Below are positions 55,304 to 64,000 of a stretch of 64,000 nucleotides of DNA, one piece after another. How positions within the stretch are numbered: position 1 is the stretch's first letter; each line of letters opens with the position of its first letter. The DNA is from Prevotella communis (GTDB taxonomy: Bacteria; Bacteroidota; Bacteroidia; Bacteroidales; Bacteroidaceae), in NCBI RefSeq assembly GCF_022024175.1, contig NZ_CP091794.1, positions 3,348,001 through 3,412,000 of the forward strand, in the 5' to 3' direction. Under the pieces are notes generated by a model. That model searched no databases. It saw only the letters and a program-made list of their open reading frames with translations, and was not told the DNA's origin. The position numbers and the translations under genes are program-made.

Positions 55304-56467
55304 ATGAAAAAAATAGCAATAACAGCCTTGGCAGCACTCGTTTTCGCTGCCTGTAGCGACCAGAAACCTACCTTTACCGTAGAAGGAACCATCGATGGTG
55401 TCAAGGACACGACCATCTATCTGTATAACAACGCCCTGAGCGGCGCTGTGAAAGTGGACTCTGCCAAAATAGGCGAGGACGGCACCTTCACGCTGAAAGG
55501 GGAGGCGCCCAAGGATCCCGAACTCTACTGCATCAACCTGGGCAACCAGATTATCTACGTGGGTATCGACTCCACGGAGACGGTGACCATTCATGCGAAG
55601 GCGCCCAACATCGCCCGTGACTACGAGGTGGAGGGTTCGGTGAACACCCAGAAAATCAAGGAACTGTCGCTGAAGCAGCAGGACCTCAGGGCCAGGGTGA
55701 TTGCCATCCAGAACAACCTGGATTTGAACAGGGAGCAGATTACCGTGGCACTGCAACAGCTGGTGGATGCCTACAAGGTGGAGATTGCCAACGACTACAT
55801 CTACGAGAACCCGGCATCTATCTATGCCTATTTCGCCCTGTTCCAGACGCTGGGCGGCTATAACCTGTTCGACCGTTCCAACCAGCAGGATGTACGTGCC
55901 TTTGCTGCCGTAGCCACCAGTTGGGACACGTTCCACCCGGAATCAGAGCGTACCAAGCACCTGCACAACACCACCATCAAGGGTATGAACGATACCCGTC
56001 AGCAGGCTGCCCGTGAGATGATGGCCGCAGAGGCCGCCACGAAGGTGGAGGCTACCGGTCTGATTGAACTGGAGCTGCCCGACGTGAGTGGCCATACCCG
56101 TACGCTGACAGAACTGAACGGCAAGGTGGTGCTGCTCGACTTCCACATGTTTGGCATGAAGGAGTCGGCCGCCCGTATCCTCAGCCTGCGCGACCTGTAT
56201 GCAAAATACCACGCTCAGGGACTGGAGATCTATCAGGTAGGACTTGATGAAAACGAGCATTTCTGGAAGCAGCAGACAGAAACACTTCCCTGGATTTGCG
56301 TCTACGACCCATCGGCCCAGTCGGCCCTGCACTACAACGTACAGAACGTACCCGAATATTTCCTCATCGACCGCAACAGTCAGCTCTACAAGCGTTCGAC
56401 ACAGATGAAGGATGTGGAGGCGGAGATTCGCGCGCTGCTCGCAAACCCTACCAGCTCAGCCAAGTAA
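55304..56467 (+). CDS. DUF4369/thioredoxin-fold lipoprotein lacking CxxC
   Basis: 387 residues. Lipoprotein signal MKKIAITALAALVFAACSD. Residues ~25-120 are a DUF4369-like beta domain (FTVEGTIDGVKDTTIYLYNN), then a helical linker and a C-terminal TlpA/AhpC-type thioredoxin fold (ELPDVSGHTRTLTELNGKVV, LLDFHMFGMKESAARILSL, VQNVPEYFLIDRNSQLYKRS). In the position of WCxxC the protein reads HMFGMKES, so it cannot do disulfide exchange by the usual route; a binding or chaperone role is more likely. First gene of a plus-strand run through 60126. Confidence 0.85.
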   Translation: MKKIAITALAALVFAACSDQKPTFTVEGTIDGVKDTTIYLYNNALSGAVKVDSAKIGEDGTFTLKGEAPKDPELYCINLGNQIIYVGIDSTETVTIHAKAPNIARDYEVEGSVNTQKIKELSLKQQDLRARVIAIQNNLDLNREQITVALQQLVDAYKVEIANDYIYENPASIYAYFALFQTLGGYNLFDRSNQQDVRAFAAVATSWDTFHPESERTKHLHNTTIKGMNDTRQQAAREMMAAEAATKVEATGLIELELPDVSGHTRTLTELNGKVVLLDFHMFGMKESAARILSLRDLYAKYHAQGLEIYQVGLDENEHFWKQQTETLPWICVYDPSAQSALHYNVQNVPEYFLIDRNSQLYKRSTQMKDVEAEIRALLANPTSSAK

Positions 56468-56850
56468 GCGATAGTCTCTACTGGCTGAACGATTGGCGGC
56501 TGCCCTACCCAGTGTACCGCTTCTGCACAGGTGATGTGGATGGCGACGGAAGTATCGACGCCTTGGTGGGTGTCGTCAAAAACACCCGATTTCATCAGGA
56601 GGTAGCACGCCGTATCTTCATCTTCAAACAGGTAGATGGGAAGGTGCGTCCGCTGTGGCTGGGTTCACGACTGGGTGCCGAGTTGGTGGACTTCCGTTTT
56701 GTGGACGGGTGCATCAGGGCATTGGAGACCGATGGAAAGGGAAAATATGCCGTGATAGACTATGAGTGGAAGGACTTCGGACCGGCCTTCAAACGGTTTA
56801 TCGTCAAGAATACCAATCAAAAGAACGCCATAAAACAATTTAATCTATGA
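56431..56850 (+). CDS. DVDGDG-motif protein of Bacteroidota; 5' end unclear
   Basis: From about 56440 the frame encodes KPYQLSQVSDSLYWLNDWRL then PYPVYRFCTGDVDGDGSIDA and KVRPLWLGSRLGAELVDF, a family found in Bacteroidota beside DUF3160 and CapA genes, where it normally begins with its own lipoprotein signal. Here the only in-frame start before this is a TTG at 56296 inside the thioredoxin-fold gene, and no ATG/GTG/TTG follows the upstream stop before the conserved part. It looks 5'-truncated or fused by a deletion to the upstream gene. It overlaps the next ATG by 4 bp (ATGA). The left coordinate is approximate. Confidence 0.55.
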   Translation, partial: RAARKPYQLSQVSDSLYWLNDWRLPYPVYRFCTGDVDGDGSIDALVGVVKNTRFHQEVARRIFIFKQVDGKVRPLWLGSRLGAELVDFRFVDGCIRALETDGKGKYAVIDYEWKDFGPAFKRFIVKNTNQKNAIKQFNL

Positions 56851-59228
56851 AGAGAATAGCTTCCTTTATCCTTTCTGGGCTGCTGCTGGCAGGTTGTGCC
56901 ACCAAGGAGCAGACGGCACCGGTGAGCACGCTCGACGTGGAGAGCCTGCGCGACAGCGTGGACCTCAACATGGATATCACGGGCCTGTCGCTCAGCGACT
57001 TGCGCATCCTGGAGAATGTGTTCCTGGCACAGAAGGGTTATCCTTTTGAGGACTCCTATATCCGCAGCGTCTATTGTTCGACAACATGGTACGACTCGCT
57101 GATGTGGGAATTCAGCGAGAACGAGGACTACTACGACCAGAACAGTGGCTACTGGGGCGGCGAGCGCAACGAGGAACTGTCGTATCGCGAGGAATACTAC
57201 GCCAGCATCAAGCCGGAAATCATCGCTTATACCGACGAGCAGCGTGCCTTTGTGAACCGTGTAAGACAGCGCGAGGATGAGTTGCGCAAACGGAACTTCA
57301 AGTCAGAGAACGAAGGCGACAAGGTGAACATCACAAACATCGTGAACCCTGCCCTGCTGAAAGATCCAGACCAGCGTCTGTGGGACTACCTGGGACGCAA
57401 CGGCTTTGCCATCGTGCCTGCCCAGCACCAGCAGCTGTTCCACGTCTACGAGCAGAACGACTACCACGAATTTCCGGCCTTCGTCACCACCGACCTCTTT
57501 CTGCAACTCTACCACCTCTATTTCGACTGCATGCTGCGCGAAGTGGAACAGGAGAAGTTCATGCCCTTGCTGAAGGAGTTCTGCGAGGAGGCCCGCAAGA
57601 AGGTATCAACAGAAAACGACGACCCAACAGAGCAATGGCTCTCCACCTATTTCACCGTGGCCAACGCCCTGCTGAACGGACGACTTGCAACCACCGATGA
57701 AACGGCACAAACGGAATATGAAAAGGTCATGAAGAGCGAGGACGACATGTCGGAGTTCATGGGTTATACTGATGCTATGTTCAACTACAGTCTGTTCCGC
57801 CCGCGCGGCCACTATACCCGCAACGAGACGTTAGGCCGCTACTTCCGCACCATGATGTGGCTGCAGACCGTACCCTTCCAGACCGACAAGGAAGAGGACA
57901 TGAAAAAAGCACTGCTGCTGGCCCAACTCATTGGTCGTGACACCAAAATGACGAAACTCTATCAGGCGCTGACAGAGCCCATGACCTACCTCATGGGGCA
58001 ACCCGACGACGTGAGCATTCTGCAGGTTTGGCAGTTGCACCAGCAAGAGCCCGACTTCAGGAAACTCTGCAAAAAGATCGATGAAATCGCCGAAAAACAA
58101 ACACGCATCCGTCCAAAGTTCCTACGTACAAGCAGAAACAAGGTGCGCCTGATGCCCCAGCGCTACCAGCCCGATGCCGAGGTGCTGCAGGAGATGGTGG
58201 ATTACGAGACAGAGACCACCAAGCGCGAAGCGCCCAAGGGTCTGGACGTGTTTGCCGCGATGGGCGTCAGCGCTGCTGAGAAGATACTCATGGACGAACT
58301 GAACGAGCCCGACCGCTGGAGCAAGTACACCAGCAACCTGAAGCGGATGAAGAAGCGCATGAACGAGATTAAGTGGGAGGAGAATGCCGCAACCCAGTGG
58401 ATGAGTGCGCTGAAGACCGTCATCGACAAGCCTCAGCATGCACCTTATTTCATGCTCTCGCCCGAATGGGACAAGAAATCGCTGAATGCGATGCTGGGCT
58501 CATGGAGCGAACTGAAGCATGATGCCATTCTGTATGCCAAGCAGCCCATGGGTGCCGAGTGCGGCGGTGCAGGTCCTCCCGACCCCATCGTCAAGGGCTA
58601 TGTGGAACCGAATATCCGGTTCTGGCAGAAGGCTATCGACCTATTGAAGGAGCACAAGAAGATACTGCGCACCCACAACCTGCTTACAGAGAAGATTGTC
58701 AATGTCAACGAACAGCTCATCGAAGAGGCCGAGTTCCTGTTGGCTATTAGCAAGAAGGAACTGAGGGGCGAGGTACTGAAAGACGTGGAGTACGATGAAC
58801 TGGAGTATATCGGTGCGAAGTTTGAGAACATGTCGCTGGAACTGTTGCGCGACAGCGAGCACGAGCTCTGGGACTGGGAAGCCATTCAGGGGCCCGACCG
58901 CAAGGTGGCGCTGGTGGCTGATGTCTATACCGCCAATGCCGACAACAACCCCAACAAGAGTATCCTCTACGAGGCTGTCGGTGATGCCGATGAAATCTAT
59001 GTCGTGGTGGAGATTGGCGGATACCTGTGGCTCACCCGCGGTGCCGTGTTCTCGTATCGTGAGTTCCAGCGTTCCATCGACGACCAGCGCCTCAACGACG
59101 AGGAATGGCAGGAGTACCTGGAGCGTCACCCCCGATCGGGCGTGCCAGAATGGATGACCCCGGTTACCGTGCCCTTGGAAAAGACGCCTGTAGATAATGA
59201 GAGCGTATTTTATAGCACTGGTTGCTAG
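56847..59228 (+). CDS. YARHG + DUF3160 lipoprotein
   Basis: 793 residues. Lipoprotein signal FILSGLLLAGCATKEQ. Residues ~45-90 resemble a YARHG domain (LRILENVFLAQKGYPFEDSY then STTWYDSLM). The remainder is DUF3160 (NGFAIVPAQHQQLFHVYEQN; PAFVTTDLFLQLYHLYFD; ECGGAGPPDPIVKGYVEPNI; WLTRGAVFSYREF). Widespread surface or periplasmic lipoprotein family of unknown function. Coupled to the preceding gene by ATGA and overlapped 32 bp by the CapA gene. Confidence 0.88.
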   Translation: MKRIASFILSGLLLAGCATKEQTAPVSTLDVESLRDSVDLNMDITGLSLSDLRILENVFLAQKGYPFEDSYIRSVYCSTTWYDSLMWEFSENEDYYDQNSGYWGGERNEELSYREEYYASIKPEIIAYTDEQRAFVNRVRQREDELRKRNFKSENEGDKVNITNIVNPALLKDPDQRLWDYLGRNGFAIVPAQHQQLFHVYEQNDYHEFPAFVTTDLFLQLYHLYFDCMLREVEQEKFMPLLKEFCEEARKKVSTENDDPTEQWLSTYFTVANALLNGRLATTDETAQTEYEKVMKSEDDMSEFMGYTDAMFNYSLFRPRGHYTRNETLGRYFRTMMWLQTVPFQTDKEEDMKKALLLAQLIGRDTKMTKLYQALTEPMTYLMGQPDDVSILQVWQLHQQEPDFRKLCKKIDEIAEKQTRIRPKFLRTSRNKVRLMPQRYQPDAEVLQEMVDYETETTKREAPKGLDVFAAMGVSAAEKILMDELNEPDRWSKYTSNLKRMKKRMNEIKWEENAATQWMSALKTVIDKPQHAPYFMLSPEWDKKSLNAMLGSWSELKHDAILYAKQPMGAECGGAGPPDPIVKGYVEPNIRFWQKAIDLLKEHKKILRTHNLLTEKIVNVNEQLIEEAEFLLAISKKELRGEVLKDVEYDELEYIGAKFENMSLELLRDSEHELWDWEAIQGPDRKVALVADVYTANADNNPNKSILYEAVGDADEIYVVVEIGGYLWLTRGAVFSYREFQRSIDDQRLNDEEWQEYLERHPRSGVPEWMTPVTVPLEKTPVDNESVFYSTGC

Positions 59229-60126
59229 CCTGGCTAGTTTCACTAGTGCCACTAGTCAGACTAGTTCAACTGGTGAAACTAGTAAAACCTGCCTCCTCTT
59301 CACCGGCGACATCCTTTTAGACCGCGGTGTGCGGAAAGTCATCGAGCGCCACGGCACCGACTACCTCTTCACCCGCAAGACAGACTCGCTCTTCCGAGCT
59401 GCGCAGGTGGTGGTGGGCAATCTGGAATGCCCGGCCACGAGAATCAAGGCACCCGTACAGAAGCGCTTCATCTTCCGTGGAGAACCAGAATGGTTGGACG
59501 GACTGAGAAAGCACGGTTTTACCCATCTGAACCTGGCCAACAACCACAGCATAGACCAAGGCAGAAAAGGACTCACAGACACCCGGGAAAATATCCTTAA
59601 AGCAAGGATGGAACCCGTTGGAATGGGCAAAAATCTGCAAGAAGCGGCACAACCGGTGCTGCTAACATCATGTCCACGCAAGGTGTGGCTCATCGCCTCA
59701 CTGGGAATGGCGCTGGAGAATTTTGCCTACCTACCCGACCGTCCCTGCGTGAACACCGAACGGACGCAGGAGATTATCGGGCGCATCCGTGACATCAAGC
59801 GGAAAGACCCACAGGCTGTGGTTCTCGTATCCATCCACTGGGGAGGCGAGCACACCCTGAAGCCCGTACCCAGTCAGCGACTGGATGCCCACCGTCTGAT
59901 CAATGCCGGTGCAGATGCCCTGATATGTCACCATACCCACACCCTGCAAACCATTGAGCACTACAAAGGACGGGATATCTACTACAGCATCGGCAACTTC
60001 ATCTTTGACCAGCAGAAGCCGCTGAACAGCCAAGCCTGCGTGGTGAAGGTGGAAGTAACCAGGAATCATGTGAAAACACAAGCCCTGCCCGTCCACATCC
60101 AAGGATGTGTGCCACATTTAAAGTGA
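59197..60126 (+). CDS. CapA-family (poly-gamma-glutamate synthesis type) protein
   Basis: 309 residues. Signal peptide-like N-terminus, then the metallophosphatase-like CapA fold: LLFTGDILLDRGVRKVI, VVVGNLECPATR, GFTHLNLANNHSIDQGRKGL, VSIHWGGEH, ADALICHHTHTLQTIEHYKG and YYSIGNFIFDQ. Family members act in capsule or cell-surface polymer metabolism. The region just after the signal (59232-59288) is built of six 9-base CTAGTnnnA units, giving a Ser/Thr-rich SFTSATSQTSSTGETSKT linker. The start overlaps DUF3160 by 32 bp. Confidence 0.88.
   Translation: MRAYFIALVASLASFTSATSQTSSTGETSKTCLLFTGDILLDRGVRKVIERHGTDYLFTRKTDSLFRAAQVVVGNLECPATRIKAPVQKRFIFRGEPEWLDGLRKHGFTHLNLANNHSIDQGRKGLTDTRENILKARMEPVGMGKNLQEAAQPVLLTSCPRKVWLIASLGMALENFAYLPDRPCVNTERTQEIIGRIRDIKRKDPQAVVLVSIHWGGEHTLKPVPSQRLDAHRLINAGADALICHHTHTLQTIEHYKGRDIYYSIGNFIFDQQKPLNSQACVVKVEVTRNHVKTQALPVHIQGCVPHLK
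59232..59288. repeat. 9-bp CTAGT-type tandem repeat in the CapA gene
   Basis: Six degenerate units (CTAGTTTCA, CTAGTGCCA, CTAGTCAGA, CTAGTTCAA, CTGGTGAAA, CTAGTAAAA) encoding the Ser/Thr-rich linker after the signal peptide. Period 9 keeps the frame. Confidence 0.8.
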
Positions 60127-60198
60127 ATTTTCTTGCGCCCAATCGTTAAGAAAACAAAAAATCTCCTATATATATAAGGTGGTAGCAAACTTTTTGTT

Positions 60199-60206
60199 TA
60201 CTTTTG
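60199..60206 (+). promoter_or_regulatory. -7 box of topA
   Basis: TACTTTTG, 30 bp before the ATG at 60236, followed by GCACC. It supports 60236 over an upstream in-frame GTG at 60179. Confidence 0.55.
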
Positions 60207-60235
60207 CACCCCAAATTATCATAACAAGCAAAATT

Positions 60236-62536
60236 ATGCAGAAAAATCTTGTGATTGTGGAGTCACCCGCCAAGGCCAAGACGATTGAGAAATTTCTTGG
60301 CGAGGACTATAAAGTCATGTCTAGTTACGGACATATCCGCGACCTGAAGAAGAAAGAGTTAAGTATCAACGACACCACCCTGGAACCCGAATACGAGATT
60401 CCCGATGAGAAGAAGAAACTGGTCAGTGAACTGAAGAACCAGGCCAAGAAAGCCGGTCAGGTATGGCTCGCATCCGATGAAGACCGCGAGGGAGAAGCTA
60501 TTTCATGGCACCTGTGTGAGGTGCTGGGACTGGATGAGGAGAAGACCAAGCGTATCGTGTTCCACGAGATTACCAAACCCGCTATCCTTGATGCCATCGA
60601 GCATCCGCGCACGCTGGACATGAACCTGGTGAATGCCCAGCAGGCCCGTCGTGTGCTCGACCGTCTGGTAGGTTTCAAGTTGTCGCCCGTGCTGTGGCGC
60701 AAGGTGAAGCCCGCCCTCTCTGCCGGTCGTGTGCAGAGTGTTGCCGTACGTCTTATCGTAGAGCGTGAGCGCGAGATACAGGCCTTCAAGAGCGAGACAT
60801 ACTACAACGTGAGCGGTGTCTTCGCCATTGCCAACCCCGACGGTTCAATGACGGAGGTGAAGGCCACGCTGGGCCAGCGTTTCAAGACCGAGGAGGAAGT
60901 GATGGCGTTCCTGAACAAATGCAAGGATGCCACCTTCACCGTAGAGGCTATCCAGAAGAAGCCCATGAAGCGCACGCCTGCGCCCCCATTCACCACCTCT
61001 ACCCTGCAGCAGGAAGCCGCACGTAAGTTGGGCTACACCGTGAGTCAGACGATGATGGTGGCACAACACCTCTATGAAAACGGACGCATCACGTACATGC
61101 GTACGGACTCTGTGAACCTGAGCAGCCTGTGCATCAACGCCACGAAGGAGGAGATCGGACAGCTGTATGGCGAGCAGTACAGCAAGGTGCGCCAGTATCA
61201 CACCAGTTCAAAGGGTGCCCAGGAGGCGCACGAAGCCATCCGTCCTACCTACATGGACCAGACCACGATTGAGGGTACCGTACAGGAGAAGCGCCTGTAT
61301 GACCTCATCTGGAAGCGCACCCTGGCCTGCCAGATGGCAGATGCCGAGATAGAGAAGACCACCGTCACCATCAGCATCAGCACCAGCGACGAGCAGTTCG
61401 TGGCCAGCGGCGAAGTGGTGAAGTTCGACGGTTTCCTGAAGGTTTACCGCGAGTCTGTTGACGACGATGACGACAACAAGGACGAGCAGGGACACATCCT
61501 GCCTCCTTTGAAGAAGGGCATGGAACTGACACGTCGCGACATCGTCGCTACAGAGCGCAACAGTCAGGGACCTCAGCGCTATACGGAAGCCTCATTGGTA
61601 CATAAGCTGGAGGAACTGGGAATCGGCCGTCCTTCTACCTATGCACCTACCATCAGCACCATCCAGCAGCGTGAATACGTGGTGAAGGGTGACAAGAAGG
61701 GCGAGGAGCACAACTATGCCATCATCACCCTGAGGGGTAAGCAGATATCACAGAAGCAGCGCACCGAGATGACCGGTGCCGACAAGGGTAAGCTGATGCC
61801 TACGGATATCGGTACGGTGGTGAACGACTTCCTGATGGAGCATTTCCCTACGATCATGGACTATAACTTCACGGCTAAGGTGGAGCAGGACTTCGATAAG
61901 ATTGCAGAAGGCAAGGTACTGTGGGACAAGATGATGAAGCGTTTCTACAAGGACTTCGAGCCCGTGGTGGAGAGCACGATGAACGCCCGTTCAGAGCACA
62001 AGGCCGGTGAGCGCCAGCTGGGTATCGACCCCAAGAGCGGCAAGCCCGTCTTCGTGAAGATTGGCCGTTTCGGTCCGCTGGTACAGATTGGTTCGGCCGA
62101 GGACGAGGAGAAGCCACAGTTTGCCCACCTGCCCAAGGAACTGAGTCTGGAGACCGTCACACTGGAGCAGGCACTGGAACTCTTTAAGCTGCCCCGCATG
62201 CTGGGCCAGTTTGAGGGTGAGCCTGTCACCATCGGTACAGGTCGCTTTGGCGCCTACGTGCTCCACAAGAAAGTATACACCTCTCTGCCCAAGGACGCCG
62301 ACCCGCTGACCATCGGTATTGCCGATGCCGTGAAACTGATTGAGGACAAGCGCAAGCAGGAGGCTCAGAAGCTGCTGAAGACGTTCAAGGAAGACAGTAA
62401 GCTGACGGTGCTCAACGGTCGATACGGTCCCTACCTGGCTTACGACGGTACCAACTACCGTCTGCCCAAGAACCTGCACGAGAAGGCCAGGGAACTGACC
62501 TACGACGAGTGCATGAAGATCATCAACAAGAATTGA
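60236..62536 (+). CDS. topA: DNA topoisomerase I
   Basis: 766 residues. TOPRIM start KNLVIVESPAKAKTIEKFLG, metal motif DEDREGEAISWHL, TLQQEAARKLGYTVSQTMM, active Tyr in GRITYMRTDSVNLS, and SLVHKLEELGIGRPSTYAPT. C-terminal Topo_C repeats FGAYVLHKKVYTSLPK and NGRYGPYLAYDGTNYRLPK replace the zinc ribbons of the E. coli enzyme, as usual in Bacteroidota. Relaxes negative supercoils. Followed by aroK after 40 bp. Confidence 0.97.
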   Translation: MQKNLVIVESPAKAKTIEKFLGEDYKVMSSYGHIRDLKKKELSINDTTLEPEYEIPDEKKKLVSELKNQAKKAGQVWLASDEDREGEAISWHLCEVLGLDEEKTKRIVFHEITKPAILDAIEHPRTLDMNLVNAQQARRVLDRLVGFKLSPVLWRKVKPALSAGRVQSVAVRLIVEREREIQAFKSETYYNVSGVFAIANPDGSMTEVKATLGQRFKTEEEVMAFLNKCKDATFTVEAIQKKPMKRTPAPPFTTSTLQQEAARKLGYTVSQTMMVAQHLYENGRITYMRTDSVNLSSLCINATKEEIGQLYGEQYSKVRQYHTSSKGAQEAHEAIRPTYMDQTTIEGTVQEKRLYDLIWKRTLACQMADAEIEKTTVTISISTSDEQFVASGEVVKFDGFLKVYRESVDDDDDNKDEQGHILPPLKKGMELTRRDIVATERNSQGPQRYTEASLVHKLEELGIGRPSTYAPTISTIQQREYVVKGDKKGEEHNYAIITLRGKQISQKQRTEMTGADKGKLMPTDIGTVVNDFLMEHFPTIMDYNFTAKVEQDFDKIAEGKVLWDKMMKRFYKDFEPVVESTMNARSEHKAGERQLGIDPKSGKPVFVKIGRFGPLVQIGSAEDEEKPQFAHLPKELSLETVTLEQALELFKLPRMLGQFEGEPVTIGTGRFGAYVLHKKVYTSLPKDADPLTIGIADAVKLIEDKRKQEAQKLLKTFKEDSKLTVLNGRYGPYLAYDGTNYRLPKNLHEKARELTYDECMKIINKN

Positions 62537-62576
62537 GGATTGAGATTTGAGGTTTGAGATTTAAGAACTGAGGTTT

Positions 62577-63104
62577 ATGAAAAGGATTATCCTCATAGGC
62601 TACATGGGAGCCGGCAAGACGACCGTAGGCAAGGCACTCGCCAAGGAACTGGACATCCCGTTCTATGACCTGGACTGGTATATCGAGAACCGCAGGCGCA
62701 AGACGGTGTCGGAGATCTTTGCCGAAGTGGGCGAGGAGGGCTTCCGCCAGATAGAGCATAACATGCTGCACGAGGTAGCAGAATTTGAGGATGTCATCAT
62801 CAGCTGTGGCGGTGGCACGCCCTGCTTCTTCGATAATATCGACTATATGAACGGGCAGGGACAGGTGGTTTACCTGAAGGCCTCGCCGGAAGTGCTCTAC
62901 AAGCACCTGCTGATGGGCAAGGGCGAGCGTCCGCTGCTCAAGGGCAAGAGTAAGGAGGAACTGATTACCTTCATCCGCGAACAGCTGGAGAAGCGCGAGC
63001 CCTACTACAACAAGGCACGCTACACGGTTGACGTGAGCCTCATGGATAATTACGACAAAATAAAAATCACAATAGAGAAACTCCGCGAATTACTGGAACT
63101 ATGA
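62577..63104 (+). CDS. aroK: Shikimate kinase
   Basis: 175 residues. P-loop GYMGAGKTTVGKAL, shikimate-binding DLDWYIENRRRKTVSEIF and GEEGFRQIEHNML, then CGGGTPCF, and the lid Arg in GKGERPLLKG. Fifth step of aromatic amino-acid synthesis. Its TGA overlaps the speA ATG (ATGA), so the two are translationally coupled. A GAGATTTGAGGTTTGAG heptamer-like stretch lies just before the start. Confidence 0.95.
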   Translation: MKRIILIGYMGAGKTTVGKALAKELDIPFYDLDWYIENRRRKTVSEIFAEVGEEGFRQIEHNMLHEVAEFEDVIISCGGGTPCFFDNIDYMNGQGQVVYLKASPEVLYKHLLMGKGERPLLKGKSKEELITFIREQLEKREPYYNKARYTVDVSLMDNYDKIKITIEKLRELLEL

Positions 63105-64000
63105 AGAAATGGACCTTAGATGATGCCCGCGAGTTGTACAACATCAACGGATGGGGCACGAGTTACTTTGGTATCAACGACAAGGGTGATGTCTATGTGA
63201 CGCCCAGCAAGGACGAGGTGCAGATTGACCTGCGCGAGGTGATGGACGAACTGTCGCTACGCGACGTGACAGCCCCCGTACTACTGCGTTTCCCCGATAT
63301 CCTGGACAACCGTATCGAGAAGACCTGGAGCTGCTTCAAGAAGGCGGCCAAGGAATACGACTACAAGGGTGAGAACTACGTGGTCTATCCCATCAAGGTG
63401 AACCAGATGCAGCCCGTGGTCGAGGAGATTATCTCTCACGGACGTAAGTTCAACCTGGGCGTAGAGGCCGGTTCCAAGCCTGAGCTGCACGCCGTCATCG
63501 CCGTACAGTGTCAGAGCGACTCTATCATCGTATGTAACGGCTACAAGGATGAGAGCTATATCGAACTGGCCCTGCTGGCACAGAAGATGGGCAAGCAGAT
63601 CTTCATCGTGGTGGAGAAGCTGAACGAACTGGATATCATTGCCCGCGTGGCTAAGCAGTTGAACGTGCGTCCTAATATCGGTATCCGCATCAAACTGGCT
63701 TCCAGTGGCAGTGGCAAGTGGGAAGAGAGCGGCGGCGATGCCTCTAAGTTCGGACTGACCAGTGCCGAACTGCTTGAAGCGCTGGAGATGCTCGACAAGA
63801 AAGGTATGCGCGACTGTCTGCGCCTGATTCACTTCCATATCGGTTCGCAGATTACCAAGATACGTCGTATCCAGACGGCCCTGCGCGAGGCTTCACAGTT
63901 CTATATCCAACTGCATAAGATGGGCTATAACGTGGATTTCGTGGATTGTGGCGGTGGTCTGGGTGTGGACTATGACGGTACGCGCTCTCCCTCGAGTGAG
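63101..64000 (+). CDS. speA: Biosynthetic arginine decarboxylase (partial, right edge)
   Basis: 300 residues seen, no stop in the window. N-terminus ARELYNINGWGTSYFGINDK, PLP-lysine motif VYPIKVNQMQPVVEEI, EAGSKPEL, VCNGYKDESYIELALLA, GIRIKLASSGSGKWEESGG, LIHFHIGSQI and CGGGLGVDYDGT, all typical of SpeA (arginine to agmatine, polyamine synthesis). Full family length is about 630 residues. Coupled to aroK by a 4-bp overlap. Confidence 0.96.
   Translation, partial: MKKWTLDDARELYNINGWGTSYFGINDKGDVYVTPSKDEVQIDLREVMDELSLRDVTAPVLLRFPDILDNRIEKTWSCFKKAAKEYDYKGENYVVYPIKVNQMQPVVEEIISHGRKFNLGVEAGSKPELHAVIAVQCQSDSIIVCNGYKDESYIELALLAQKMGKQIFIVVEKLNELDIIARVAKQLNVRPNIGIRIKLASSGSGKWEESGGDASKFGLTSAELLEALEMLDKKGMRDCLRLIHFHIGSQITKIRRIQTALREASQFYIQLHKMGYNVDFVDCGGGLGVDYDGTRSPSSE

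Overview
The window looks like a chromosomal segment of a gut or rumen Bacteroidota, most likely Prevotellaceae (Prevotella/Segatella-like). Reasons: two SusC/SusD pairs, -7 boxes of the TAnnTTTG type, the HU-like / 'smalltalk' / T7-lysozyme-type amidase trio, DUF3160 and CapA neighbours, and GDP-fucose genes. No rRNA, tRNA or CRISPR array was seen.

Region 1 (1-11.6 kb, all minus strand) is a defence and peptide-modification island. In transcription order: a ParE/RelE toxin with a small upstream antitoxin candidate; an M42 aminopeptidase; a 34-residue Cys-containing peptide; a radical SAM/SPASM maturase; an SNF2 helicase; a degenerate class III cyclase-like protein; an ATPase resembling RdrA and a deaminase resembling RdrB of the RADAR anti-phage system; and a DUF2806 protein cut by the window edge. 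Gaps are short or genes overlap, so M42 to DUF2806 may be one operon. Two ideas stand out: a RADAR variant carrying a pseudo-cyclase, and a RiPP-like cassette coupled to a helicase.

Region 2 (12-28 kb) is accessory and repeat-rich: the HU/smalltalk/amidase module, GDP-L-fucose synthesis (gmd, fcl), three GxxExxY proteins, a four-helix-bundle protein, two small hypotheticals, an ORF6N regulator, an enlarged NusG/UpxY-like antiterminator, a complete IS4-type element with terminal inverted repeats and an 8-bp target duplication, and a secreted GH51 arabinofuranosidase. Intergenic DNA holds several repeat families: period-7 tandem tracts (also inside five genes), a 46-bp AT-rich element, short palindromes centred on CTAAAG, a 140-bp tandem duplication, and three copies of a ~120-bp element whose predicted stems show compensatory base changes.

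Region 3 (28-52 kb, minus strand) holds a TPR lipoprotein and a large outer-membrane locus: a secreted modular protein with its own terminator, then fasciclin-SusC-SusD-fasciclin-fasciclin-SusC-SusD ending at a strong hairpin terminator. It has no glycoside hydrolase, so its substrate is open.

Region 4 (52.8-64 kb) is mostly core genome: pnp (minus), then on the plus strand a DUF4369/thioredoxin-fold lipoprotein without its CxxC, a repeat-like protein with no clear start, a YARHG+DUF3160 lipoprotein, a CapA-family protein, topA, aroK and the 5' part of speA.
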